The position numbers and the translations under genes are program-made. A model generated the notes under the pieces. The model was not told the origin of the DNA. It made no database searches and saw only the letters and a list, made by a program, of their open reading frames with translations. Shown one piece after another: positions 1 through 7,286 of a stretch of 28,283 bases of DNA. This DNA is from Treponema sp. UBA3870 (GTDB taxonomy: Bacteria > Spirochaetota > Spirochaetia > Treponematales > Treponemataceae), in assembly GCA_002392275.1 (NCBI GenBank), contig DGGQ01000079.1, positions 1 to 28,283 of the forward strand. The letters run 5' to 3'. Numbering within the stretch: position 1 is the stretch's first letter; every line of letters begins with the position of its first letter.

Positions 1-1229
1 TGCTCGCCTGTCTCCTTGCACTTGAGGGCCTCGTCCATTGCCGCCCTGATTGCGTGGCTGCTTTCCGGAGCCGGGAGGATTCCTTCGACTCTTGCAAATT
101 CCTGAGCCGCCTTGAAAACTTCCGTCTGCTCGACCGAACGTGCCTCAATCAGTCCCTGGTCGTAAAGTTCGCTCACAATTGAACTCATTCCGTGGTAGCG
201 AAGACCGCCCGCATGGTTTGGAGAAGGCATGAAGCTGCTTCCGAGCGTATACATCTTCTGGAGAGGGCATACCTTTCCTGTGTCGCAGAAGTCGTATGCA
301 TAAACGCCACGTGTAAGGCTTGGACAGCTTGCAGGCTCCACCGCGATAATCCTGTAGTCGGCTTCCCCACGCAGCATCTGTCCGACGAACGGCGAGATGA
401 GTCCACCAAGGTTGCTTCCACCGCCGGCGCATCCAATTATTATGTCCGCCTTGATTCCATATTTGTCCAGGGCTGTCTTTGTCTCAAGTCCAATCACGCT
501 CTGGTGCAGGAGTACCTGACTTAAAACGGAGCCAAGCACATAGCGGTATCCCTCGTGGGTCACGGCATGCTCAACGGCCTCGGAGATTGCGCATCCAAGG
601 GAGCCTGTGGTTCCGGGGAATTCCGCGTTCATTCTGCGTCCGACCTCGGTTTCCATTGACGGGGAGGGGATTGCCTTTGCCCCATAGGTCCTGATTACCT
701 CACGGCGGAACGGTTTCTGCTCGTATGAACATTTTACCATATATACGATGCAGTCAAGACCAAAATAGGAGCTTGCCATTGAAAGGGCTGTTCCCCACTG
801 TCCGGCTCCAGTCTCGGTTGTCACACCCTTGAGCCCCTGCTTTTTGGCGTAGTATGCCTGCGCGATTGCGGAGTTCAGCTTGTGGCTTCCCGATGTGTTG
901 TTTCCTTCAAATTTATAGTATATGTGAGCCGGCGTTCCAAGTTTTTTCTCCAGACAGTATGCGCGGACAAGTGGAGCAGGTCTGTACATCTTGTAGAAGC
1001 TACGGATTTCCTCCGGGATTGCGATGTACGGGTCGGTCTCATTGAGTTCCTGCGCGACAAGCTCCTTGCAGAAAACATGCTCAAGTTCTTCCGCCGTGCA
1101 TGGCCTGTGCGTCTCTGGATTCAGAAGGGGGGCAGGCTTTTTTTTCATGTCCGCCCGTACATTGTACCAAGCCTCCGGCATCTCCGATTCGCTGAGATAG
1201 ATTTTGTAAGGAATTTCGTTGTCTGCCAT
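1..1229 (-). CDS. trpB: Tryptophan synthase beta chain, TrpB2 type (3' end outside the window)
   Basis: This PLP enzyme of the tryptophan synthase beta family joins indole (or indole released by TrpA) with serine to make tryptophan. The 409 visible codons show an N-terminal extension before the catalytic core, the PLP lysine in SGSHKLNSA (K117), the catalytic glutamate in TTETGAGQWG (E139) and the phosphate-binding loop CAGGGSN (267-273). The extension and the overall sequence fit the TrpB2 (TrpB-like) group, whose members often occur without an adjacent trpA; no trpA or other trp gene is visible here. The start at 1229 is preceded by an AAGGGGGA ribosome-binding site. The C-terminus runs off the left edge, so nothing can be said about intactness there. 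Family assignment is firm; the biosynthetic versus indole-salvage role is inference. Confidence 0.93.
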   Translation of the reverse strand, partial: MADNEIPYKIYLSESEMPEAWYNVRADMKKKPAPLLNPETHRPCTAEELEHVFCKELVAQELNETDPYIAIPEEIRSFYKMYRPAPLVRAYCLEKKLGTPAHIYYKFEGNNTSGSHKLNSAIAQAYYAKKQGLKGVTTETGAGQWGTALSMASSYFGLDCIVYMVKCSYEQKPFRREVIRTYGAKAIPSPSMETEVGRRMNAEFPGTTGSLGCAISEAVEHAVTHEGYRYVLGSVLSQVLLHQSVIGLETKTALDKYGIKADIIIGCAGGGSNLGGLISPFVGQMLRGEADYRIIAVEPASCPSLTRGVYAYDFCDTGKVCPLQKMYTLGSSFMPSPNHAGGLRYHGMSSIVSELYDQGLIEARSVEQTEVFKAAQEFARVEGILPAPESSHAIRAAMDEALKCKETGE

Positions 1230-1307
1230 TGCAGTCCCCCTTTTAACAAGCTGTCATAAATTAATTTGAAAATAGTCTGTTTCTATAAAAAGAAACGTAA
1301 TTATTTA

Positions 1308-1336
1308 ACTATATATTCCCCGATGGATTCTGTCAA
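1308..1336 (-). promoter_or_regulatory. Sigma70-type promoter of trpB
   Basis: On the minus strand a perfect TTGACA (1331-1336) is separated by exactly 17 bp from TATAGT (1308-1313). Transcription would begin near 1301, giving a leader of about 70 nt that contains a small hairpin GTTTCT/AGAAAC (1279-1296). I see no leader peptide with tryptophan codons. Confidence 0.7.
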
Positions 1337-1524
1337 GGAGGGATTACGAATTTACAAAAAGGTGCAGGCGGGGTTTAATGATTAAAGGATTAAACAGAAC
1401 GCCCCCAATCCAGGCGAAACAAAAGAAGGAAACTGGATTTTCACAGCCGCCGGACGCAATAAGGCAGGAAAAAAAGAAAATCAAAAAAAATTTAAAAAAT
1501 TTTGATTTTTTTTTCTAAAACTGC
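1337..1524. other. Intergenic region between the trpB and 5S promoters
   Basis: No coding sequence is visible. The stretch holds one inverted repeat, GTTTAAT (1373-1379) with ATTAAAC (1389-1395), flanked by G-rich and C-rich arms that could extend the stem. It lacks a T-run, so it is not a convincing terminator. The last 60 bases are extremely A/T-rich (A-tracts then T-tracts, 1470-1515) and may act as an UP element for the following promoter. Confidence 0.4.
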
Positions 1525-1553
1525 TTGACTATTTTTTGCGTGCAGTGTATATT
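1525..1553 (+). promoter_or_regulatory. Strong promoter of the orphan 5S rRNA gene
   Basis: TTGACT (1525-1530), a 17-bp spacer and TATATT (1548-1553) make a near-consensus sigma70 promoter. The A/T tracts immediately upstream resemble the UP elements of stable-RNA promoters. Transcription would start near 1560, about 60 nt before the mature 5S. Confidence 0.75.
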
Positions 1554-1558
1554 AACAT

Positions 1559-1601
1559 CATCAGTTGAGTGATTCAGACGAACACAAAAAAACAACTGAT
1601 G
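1559..1601 (+). other. Hairpin in the 5S precursor leader
   Basis: CATCAGTTG (1559-1567) and CAACTGATG (1593-1601) form a perfect 9-bp inverted repeat with a 25-nt loop, between the predicted transcription start and the 5S gene. It may be a processing or stability element of the precursor; no function is demonstrated by the sequence. Confidence 0.5.
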
Positions 1602-1620
1602 TTTGAAACGAAATTAAATA

Positions 1621-1732
1621 TGCCAGTGACCATAGCACGGTGGAAATACCCGTTCCCATACCGAACACGGAAGTCAAGCACCGTAGCGCCGATGATACTT
1701 GGTTCGTCCCGGGAAAGTAGGCAGTCGCTGGC
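1621..1732 (+). rRNA. rrf: 5S ribosomal RNA
   Basis: The gene encodes the roughly 112-nt 5S rRNA of the large ribosomal subunit. The conserved core is clear: ACCCGTTCCCATACCGAAC, then GGAAGTCAAGC and the GGGAAAGTAGG segment. The ends pair as helix I over nine positions (1622-1630 with 1724-1732, one G-U). A T6 run (1733-1738) follows directly and could end transcription using helix I as the stem. No 23S or 16S sequence precedes it within 1.6 kb; instead it has its own promoter, so it is an isolated 5S locus. Identification is firm; the exact ends are within a base or two. Confidence 0.95.
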
Positions 1733-1807
1733 TTTTTTATTTTAAATTCCAGTTAAAAATCTCCGATTCTTAAATTATCTAAAAATTGTCTGCATTGATT
1801 TTCAAGA

Positions 1808-1836
1808 TTGCCATAATCGCTTTTTGCATTTATAAT
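1808..1836 (+). promoter_or_regulatory. Sigma70-type promoter of the MCP operon
   Basis: TTGCCA (1808-1813), a 17-bp spacer and a perfect TATAAT (1831-1836) precede the chemoreceptor operon. Transcription would start near 1843, leaving a leader of about 180 nt before the ATG at 2023. I see no sigma28-type signature here, unlike the second MCP operon. Confidence 0.65.
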
Positions 1837-1842
1837 GGTATC

Positions 1843-2022
1843 TATATAAAATCATTTGTTGGTGTGAAATTTTAAGTTCCCTTTTGGGGGGCTTAAGACT
1901 TGCAAAGAGGTTTTGCTCCTTGGTTTCAGCGGATTCCTTGGGCTTTTCCATTGATTCCATTAAGGAGGTTTTCGTTGCCTCCATGCAACGCCGCTAACGC
2001 GGTGTTTTTAAAGGAGATTTTT
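1843..2022 (+). promoter_or_regulatory. Structured 5' leader with attenuator-like alternative hairpins
   Basis: The leader holds a 10-bp hairpin (1872-1881 with 1887-1896, two G-U pairs), a small hairpin (1902-1906 with 1912-1916), and near the gene three overlapping helices. GGAGG (1964-1968) can pair with CCTCC (1978-1982). CGTTGC (1973-1978) can instead pair with GCAACG (1985-1990). AACGCCGC (1987-1994) can pair with GCGGTGTT (1999-2006), followed by T-rich sequence to 2009, which resembles an intrinsic terminator just before the ribosome-binding site. The middle helix excludes both neighbours, which is the layout of an antiterminator switch. An AAGGAGG (1962-1968) also stands six bases before an in-frame TTG (1975). 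I do not recognise a known riboswitch class; any ligand is unknown. Confidence 0.5.
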
Positions 2023-3909
2023 ATGACAAATGAAATCAAAAACTTCGGGCCTGAAAAAAAAATCACAAGGCTCACATTGGTTATGCTCATTCTGACCCAC
2101 ATTGTTCCGTCCCCAATATTCATTATTACAGAACTTGGCATGGGCGCGGTCACTGTTGGAGAGATGCTTACAACACTGGCCGACCCTGTTATCTACATTA
2201 TACCCGTCCTACAGATTTTGGCCCCGGTCCTCATGTTCATAAACTTCAGGAATCTGGTTGACACCTTTGACGGCTCCGAGGAATCCACAAGGAAAATCAA
2301 CCGGCACATAAATGTTTTTGAGAAGTTTTCAATCGTGCTGCCTGTGTTCTTTTCGGCAATCTCCCCGGCTGTCTACAATTTGCGCTACAACCAGAGGGGG
2401 CTTTCCTATGCGGCATTCGGTTCGGAATCTCCGTTCCTGTACCAGCTTATGCTGATGCTTGGAATCACATTCGTCTTTTCTCTGTTCACGTACATCATCT
2501 ATCTCCAGAGCATCGAGAGAAATATCTGGTGGCTTCCGTACAAAACTGAGTACAAAACCCTGGGACTTGTCAGCAGGACCGTAACAGCAGCTGTGTTCGG
2601 GATTCTGGGCCTTGTGATGGTCGTCGAGTGCATGTTCTTCATTCCGGCCAACCGCGAGCTATCCAACATCCAGTTCCTCATGCGGATTATCCCATTCGTT
2701 GCCGTCGCGACAGTTATGGACGTTATCGACTTTTTCTACAACATAAACGACGTCAAGCGGAACATGACATCTATTTCGGGTCTGTCGAACTCGCTTTCCA
2801 ACCGGGACTACACCGCAGGAAAAATCCCGGTGACTATGAGGTGCGAGCTTGGGGACCTCGTGAACGATTTGAATTCATTCTCCGATCTAACACGCGATAT
2901 TCTGATTGGAATCAGGCAGTCAATCCAGACATCCAACCAGAACGCCAACATTCTTGCAAAGAGCATGGACAGTGCGTCAAAAAGCGTCTCGGAAATTACG
3001 AACGGAATTGAGATGATTGGAAACGCAATTTCGGACCAGGCATCGGGAGTGGAGGAGGCCAACGCATCCGCCACACACATTATGGAAAGAATCAGGGAAC
3101 TGAACCAGAGCATAGAGGTGCAGGCTGCATGCGTCAACCAATCTTCCGCCGCCGTTGATGAGATGGTCGCGAACATAAGGAGCATGACCCAGATTCTTGA
3201 AAAAAATACCAGCGCGGTGAATTCACTTGGACAGGCATCCGACGAGGGAAGACAGAGCGTCCAGAGCGCGGTAACAATGTCCCAGGAAATCATATCGCAG
3301 TCCGCATCCCTGATGGAGGCCAGCACGATAATCCAGACCATAGCAAGCCAGACCAACCTTCTTGCCATGAACGCGGCAATAGAGTCCGCACATGCAGGGG
3401 AGGCCGGAAAGGGATTCGCTGTGGTTGCGGATGAAATCAGAAAGCTGGCGGAGCAGTCGAGCAAGCAGGGAAAATCAATCAGCGACAGTCTCAAAGCCCT
3501 CTCCGCGTCAATCGGGCATGTCTCCGAGCGAACAAAGGAGGTCCAGCAGAAATTTGATGTAATCTACAACCTTGCGCAGACGGTCCGAAGCCAGGAGAAC
3601 GTCATCATGAACGCCATGGCAGAACAGTCCGAAGGAAACCAGCAGGTCCTTGACGCAATGAAGCAGATAAGCGACACGACAATGGTCGTAAAGGACGGCT
3701 CAACGGAGATGATGGTGGGCGGTGAGCAGATTGTGCGCGAGATGGGCCTACTGAACGACTCCACCACAAAAATCAAGGACCAGATGAGCGACATGGAGAC
3801 AGGGGTGGCCGGAATCCTCAGCTCGATGAAGGAAGTCTCGACCAGTTCCGAAAAAAATCAGAACGATCTGAACAAGCTCGGGGAAATAATAGAAACTTTC
3901 AAACTTTAG
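2023..3909 (+). CDS. Methyl-accepting chemotaxis protein with six-TM N-terminal region
   Basis: The 628-residue membrane receptor would signal to a CheA/CheW array. Instead of the usual two TM segments around a periplasmic sensor, it has about six hydrophobic segments (roughly 17-36, 53-75, 100-120, 138-160, 185-208, 218-238) joined by short loops, so sensing is likely within the membrane. A short HAMP-like linker (240-290) leads to a long helical signalling domain. The hairpin tip is canonical, ASQTNLLAMNAAIESAHAGE followed by AGKGFAVVADEIRKL, at about 440-475. I chose the ATG at 2023 for its AAGGAG site; an in-frame TTG at 1975, also with a good site, would add 16 residues. The gene heads an operon with the next three genes. 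The ligand is unknown. Confidence 0.92.
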   Translation: MTNEIKNFGPEKKITRLTLVMLILTHIVPSPIFIITELGMGAVTVGEMLTTLADPVIYIIPVLQILAPVLMFINFRNLVDTFDGSEESTRKINRHINVFEKFSIVLPVFFSAISPAVYNLRYNQRGLSYAAFGSESPFLYQLMLMLGITFVFSLFTYIIYLQSIERNIWWLPYKTEYKTLGLVSRTVTAAVFGILGLVMVVECMFFIPANRELSNIQFLMRIIPFVAVATVMDVIDFFYNINDVKRNMTSISGLSNSLSNRDYTAGKIPVTMRCELGDLVNDLNSFSDLTRDILIGIRQSIQTSNQNANILAKSMDSASKSVSEITNGIEMIGNAISDQASGVEEANASATHIMERIRELNQSIEVQAACVNQSSAAVDEMVANIRSMTQILEKNTSAVNSLGQASDEGRQSVQSAVTMSQEIISQSASLMEASTIIQTIASQTNLLAMNAAIESAHAGEAGKGFAVVADEIRKLAEQSSKQGKSISDSLKALSASIGHVSERTKEVQQKFDVIYNLAQTVRSQENVIMNAMAEQSEGNQQVLDAMKQISDTTMVVKDGSTEMMVGGEQIVREMGLLNDSTTKIKDQMSDMETGVAGILSSMKEVSTSSEKNQNDLNKLGEIIETFKL

Positions 3910-3923
3910 GAGAAGACAGCCAG

Positions 3924-4718
3924 ATGGTACTTTTCTTTTCTGCGACCGGGAACACGGAATTTGTTGCGCGAAGATGTGCGGATCTGCTGGGGGACGAGTG
4001 TGTTGATTTGCTCCCGAAAATCAAGGCAGGGGATTTTTCTGAGATACATTCGGAAAAGCCGTTCATAATCTGCACCCCGATTTACGTTTGCGAGATTCCC
4101 AGATTTTTGAGACGCTTTCTCAAAAAGATTTCCCTGACAGGAAACAGGAATGCGTATTTCATTTTCACAAGCGGAGGATACAGCGGAATAGCGGAGGCAC
4201 AGGCCGGTCCACTTTGCCACAGAATGAAGCTCAGGTACATGGGCGGATCCAATATCGTCATGCCCCAGAACTACATAGCGACAAAGCTCTACGAAATGCC
4301 CAGCGAGGACCAGATCAGGGGAACCCTGAAGTCGGCAGTTGAAAAAATTCCGCACACAGTCGAAACAATCAGGACGGGAGGCAAACTAAAGCACAGGCAC
4401 ATCTTCCTCATAGAATTTTTGGCGATTATTCCGGTCGCTCCCTTCTGGTCAAAGTTTGTGATGACGGCCAAACGCTTCTACGCCAAGGACTCATGCGTTG
4501 GATGCGGAAAATGCTCAAGTGTCTGCCCGCTCAACAACATATCAATCTCAAACGGAAAGCCTGTCTGGGGAAAATCCTGTACACACTGCATGGCCTGCAT
4601 AGAGAACTGCCCAAAGGATTCAATCGAATACGGAAAAATCTCGGAAGGCAAACTCCGCTACAATTTCCGGAAATACAGGAGCATTGTTGAGAACGGAGGG
4701 ACCACGGAAAAAAAATGA
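3924..4718 (+). CDS. EFR1-family flavodoxin/ferredoxin fusion protein
   Basis: The 264-residue cytoplasmic redox protein has an N-terminal flavodoxin-like domain, including the FMN phosphate loop FSATGNTEFVA (5-15), and a C-terminal double 4Fe-4S domain. The eight cluster cysteines are all present: C191, C194, C197, C201 in CVGCGKCSSVCP and C219, C222, C225, C229 in CTHCMACIENCP. This architecture matches the EFR1 family common in anaerobes; its electron partners are not known. It starts 14 bp after the MCP stop, with AGGAG at the stop codon, and its own stop overlaps the next start (ATGA), so it is surely co-transcribed. Pairing a receptor with an electron carrier hints at redox-related sensing, but that is inference. 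Confidence 0.92.
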   Translation: MVLFFSATGNTEFVARRCADLLGDECVDLLPKIKAGDFSEIHSEKPFIICTPIYVCEIPRFLRRFLKKISLTGNRNAYFIFTSGGYSGIAEAQAGPLCHRMKLRYMGGSNIVMPQNYIATKLYEMPSEDQIRGTLKSAVEKIPHTVETIRTGGKLKHRHIFLIEFLAIIPVAPFWSKFVMTAKRFYAKDSCVGCGKCSSVCPLNNISISNGKPVWGKSCTHCMACIENCPKDSIEYGKISEGKLRYNFRKYRSIVENGGTTEKK

Positions 4719-5416
4719 GGCATATAAGGAATATAGTCCCGCTGGCCACAATCATCATGTTTTTTGCCGTCTCATGCTCGTACCAGGCGGACTTCAGTCT
4801 GGACGAGATTCTTGCGGAGGCGGGCGGGGTGACTCTCCAGAACCACAACGAGACCGTCGTCATAAATCCACCGGCGGAAACGGACACTGCGCTTGTTTTT
4901 TATCCGGGCGGCTCGGTGGACTATTCGGCGTACATTCCGCTTTTGGTCAGGTGCGCGAAAAACGGTGTCAAATGTTTTTTGGTCCAGCAGCCATACGACC
5001 TTGCAATCTTCAATATCTCGGCGGCGGGGAAGTTCCCGGTTGACTACCCGGAAATCAAAAAATGGTACATCGGTGGTCACTCGCTTGGCGGCGCAATGGC
5101 ATCAAGCTATGTCTCAAGGCATCCCTCGGATTTCAGGGGACTGGTTCTTCTTGCCTCATACTCAACATCGGACCTAAGCAAAACCGGGGTCAGGGTGCTG
5201 AGTCTCTACGGCTCCAGGGACGGTGTTCTGAAGATGGACAACTACAGAAAGAACATCCAGAATCTGCCCCAGGATTTTGAGGAGCATGTGATTGACGGAG
5301 GGAACCACGGAAATTTTGGCTGCTACGGATTCCAGAAAGGCGACAACGAGGCTTCCATAACGGCGGCACAGCAGCAGACCATCGCGGCAAACTATATCAT
5401 GGGGTTCTGCAAATGA
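4715..5416 (+). CDS. Alpha/beta-hydrolase family lipoprotein
   Basis: This 233-residue hydrolase begins with a signal peptide ending in a lipobox (AVSC, lipidated Cys21), so it is probably anchored in a membrane facing the periplasm. The alpha/beta-hydrolase fold is supported by the nucleophile elbow GGHSLGG (Ser123), an acid in YGSRDG (Asp169) and a histidine in GGNHGNFG (His198), a complete catalytic triad in the expected order. It resembles the abhydrolase_5 type. The substrate is unknown. It overlaps the preceding gene by four bases and the following one by four bases (both ATGA), which points to translational coupling in the MCP operon. Confidence 0.85.
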   Translation: MRHIRNIVPLATIIMFFAVSCSYQADFSLDEILAEAGGVTLQNHNETVVINPPAETDTALVFYPGGSVDYSAYIPLLVRCAKNGVKCFLVQQPYDLAIFNISAAGKFPVDYPEIKKWYIGGHSLGGAMASSYVSRHPSDFRGLVLLASYSTSDLSKTGVRVLSLYGSRDGVLKMDNYRKNIQNLPQDFEEHVIDGGNHGNFGCYGFQKGDNEASITAAQQQTIAANYIMGFCK

Positions 5417-6000
5417 GAACGAAAAAACTTTTTCTTCTTCCCGCATTGATTTTTTTTGCGGCCCAGATTTTTGCGTTCACCCTGGACGTGGAGCTTCCTG
5501 TCAAAATTGTCTTCGCCAAGACAGAAAACGAGTTCGACTACCGATATTCGGAAACAAGGTTCCTGGACCTGCCCATCCCGATAATCGGACCGATAAGGGC
5601 GCAGTATGTGTTCAACCCAATCCCGGAATCAGGCTGGACATTCGGAGTGGGCGCAAGTTCGTATGTCTACCCGTTCCAGACCATCGCGTTGAGCATGTCG
5701 GCCACATACACGCTTCTCCCATTCAAAAACGGAGGGGACCTGCAAATCAAAAACACCCTGGACGTTGGACTTTTTTCAATAACCTCATCCTATTTTGATG
5801 TAGCGCAGGCACGGACCGTCACGAGACCATATTTTTCACCCGCCATGGAGTATTCGCTGTCGCTGAACTGTAGGCCCACCGGCGAATCGCCCTTTTATTT
5901 TGGACTTGGACCGGGAATCGGACTTAGCTCCGCGAAGGGCAGCTTCTTTGTTTACTACGGACTGAACATCAATCTTGGCCTCCGTCTTAAATGTTGTTAG
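5413..6000 (+). CDS. Putative outer-membrane beta-barrel protein, unknown function
   Basis: The 195-residue protein has a clear signal peptide (residues 1 to about 21, ending AQIFA) and then alternating hydrophobic/polar stretches with many aromatic residues and glycines, as in small beta-barrels (for example FYFGLGPGIGLSS and VYYGLNINLGLRL near the end). It ends in two cysteines rather than the terminal phenylalanine usual for barrels. I recognise no named family. It is the last gene of the MCP operon, overlapping the hydrolase gene by four bases. It may be a surface component working with the lipoprotein hydrolase, but this is inferred only from position. Confidence 0.7.
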   Translation: MRTKKLFLLPALIFFAAQIFAFTLDVELPVKIVFAKTENEFDYRYSETRFLDLPIPIIGPIRAQYVFNPIPESGWTFGVGASSYVYPFQTIALSMSATYTLLPFKNGGDLQIKNTLDVGLFSITSSYFDVAQARTVTRPYFSPAMEYSLSLNCRPTGESPFYFGLGPGIGLSSAKGSFFVYYGLNINLGLRLKCC

Positions 6001-6022
6001 ATTTTAAAGACTGGTGTATAAT
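5994..6022 (+). promoter_or_regulatory. Sigma70-type promoter of the duplicated-domain gene
   Basis: TTGTTA (5994-5999) overlaps the stop codon of the upstream gene and is 17 bp from a perfect TATAAT (6017-6022). Transcription would start near 6029. AGTTGT (6028-6033) and ACAACT (6054-6059) could form a hairpin at the very 5' end of the message. Confidence 0.7.
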
Positions 6023-6072
6023 AGGGAAGTTGTTTTTGTCTCCAGATTTTGCCACAACTGGCAGGGGTTTTT

Positions 6073-7116
6073 ATGAAAAGATTTGGACTACATTCAGCAT
6101 TTCTTGTTGCCCTCGTTTTGTTGATTTCCATTCCTTCGTTCGCCGACGACTGGAAAAGCGTTGACAGATTTGAGACCGGGGATGGAATCTACACGCTGAA
6201 GACTTTCGAGACCGGCTCCAATGAGACATGCACGGTGACTCGGAAGGTCAACCGGCTCATAGTTGTCAGGGGAAACGAAGGACTTGCGGTGGATGTCTCC
6301 GGACTTTCGGCGGCGGTCCTGCGAACATTCAAAAGCGAGGAAAGATACCGGGACTATCTGAAAAACAATGCTCTGGCTGATTTTGACGACCAGACCATGA
6401 CGGTTGAGGAAAATCTGGACCCAAAGTCCTTTGACAAAAAATGCTCCCGCTCCGAGCTTGTTGATTTTCTGAATGACGGCTTCAAGATTTTTGTTTCAGA
6501 GAATTTCGGCTACAAATTCTACAAAAAATCATACGACGAGGAGCTTGGATGCACAGTCGAAAGGACCTGCCTTCTGGAGCTTCTTGTAATGAACCTTTCG
6601 GACTATATCGACGGCTCAGAAAAACCACCGGCGGAGGACATACGCTGGACAAGGGTTAGCGATTTCAGACCGGAGGCCGGGACCTATGACGTAAGGATGT
6701 CAACATCGGGCATTGATTCGGAGACCGGGATTTCCGCTGACTCCGACATGTTTGGCCGGCTGATAATCCGTGGCGTGAACTCATATTCAAGGGTGACAAT
6801 CGAGATTCTGTCTGGAACCATGGTCATGTATTTCACCCCGGAAAGCTACCAGGAGGCCAAGACCCTTTACAAGATGGCATACGGCGACTCATACAAATAC
6901 GACGACGAGAAGCACACTGTCTCGGGGAACATTGACGGCGACACACTCTCGCAGTTCAGCAGCGCGATGACCTACAAGGATTTCCTTGCGACAGGAGGCT
7001 CCCAGATTTACTCGGACGAAAAAGGAAGCTACAAGATTCTGTCCAAGTCTGACAACGGTGCGGCCGGTCCCATGAACTATGATTTGACCATGGTGTTTGA
7101 AAAGACCGGCAAATGA
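6073..7116 (+). CDS. Secreted protein of unknown function with two tandem homologous domains
   Basis: The 347-residue protein has a signal peptide (1 to about 24, ending PSFA) and no lipobox. I recognise no family. The mature part consists of two similar halves: WKSVDRFETGDGIYTLKTFE (from residue 27) corresponds to WTRVSDFRPEAGTYDVRMST (from about 193); DFDDQTMTVEENLDPKSF matches KYDDEKHTVSGNIDGDTL; and IFVSENFGYKFYKKS matches IYSDEKGSYKILSKS. Each half is about 150 residues and would be a periplasmic or surface-exposed beta-rich domain. The first half contains four cysteines, the second none. The ATG at 6073 has an AGGGG site. The gene has its own promoter and is followed by a regulator in the same direction. 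Confidence 0.75.
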   Translation: MKRFGLHSAFLVALVLLISIPSFADDWKSVDRFETGDGIYTLKTFETGSNETCTVTRKVNRLIVVRGNEGLAVDVSGLSAAVLRTFKSEERYRDYLKNNALADFDDQTMTVEENLDPKSFDKKCSRSELVDFLNDGFKIFVSENFGYKFYKKSYDEELGCTVERTCLLELLVMNLSDYIDGSEKPPAEDIRWTRVSDFRPEAGTYDVRMSTSGIDSETGISADSDMFGRLIIRGVNSYSRVTIEILSGTMVMYFTPESYQEAKTLYKMAYGDSYKYDDEKHTVSGNIDGDTLSQFSSAMTYKDFLATGGSQIYSDEKGSYKILSKSDNGAAGPMNYDLTMVFEKTGK

Positions 7117-7127
7117 CTTTCTATAAT
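7097..7127 (+). promoter_or_regulatory. Candidate promoter of the XRE regulator gene
   Basis: A perfect TATAAT (7122-7127) follows the stop of the upstream gene. The best -35 is TTGAAA (7097-7102), at 19 bp, longer than ideal. Transcription would begin near 7134, inside the nested inverted repeat described next. Confidence 0.45.
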
Positions 7128-7129
7128 GA

Positions 7130-7187
7130 ACATTCTGTCTACTTATATCGAAATGCCACGATAAGTAGCAAAAAATATGCAGAATGT
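7130..7187. repeat. Nested inverted repeat at the start of the regulator transcript
   Basis: ACATTCTG (7130-7137) pairs with CAGAATGT (7180-7187), and inside it CTACTTAT (7139-7146) pairs with ATAAGTAG (7161-7168), with a further CG/CG pair. All 16 pairs are perfect. There is no T-run, so it is not a standard terminator. It sits just downstream of the -10 box of the regulator gene, so it may be an operator for autoregulation or a structured leader. Confidence 0.6.
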
Positions 7188-7286
7188 CACCTCCAGTTTC
7201 TGTTAATTTGACCAAATCCGCATGAAAATGGAGACAGATTCGGGGGGCAAAACAGAACACCGTTCCCCGGAATCAAGGAGGCGACC

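Noticed and set aside
1843..2022. Known c-di-GMP (GEMM) riboswitch in the MCP leader
   Set aside because: The leader is structured, but the conserved GEMM core and tetraloop-receptor sequences are not present.
2808..3494. 228-codon minus-strand open frame inside the first MCP gene
   Set aside because: Antisense shadow of the repetitive signalling domain; no start signals or family similarity.
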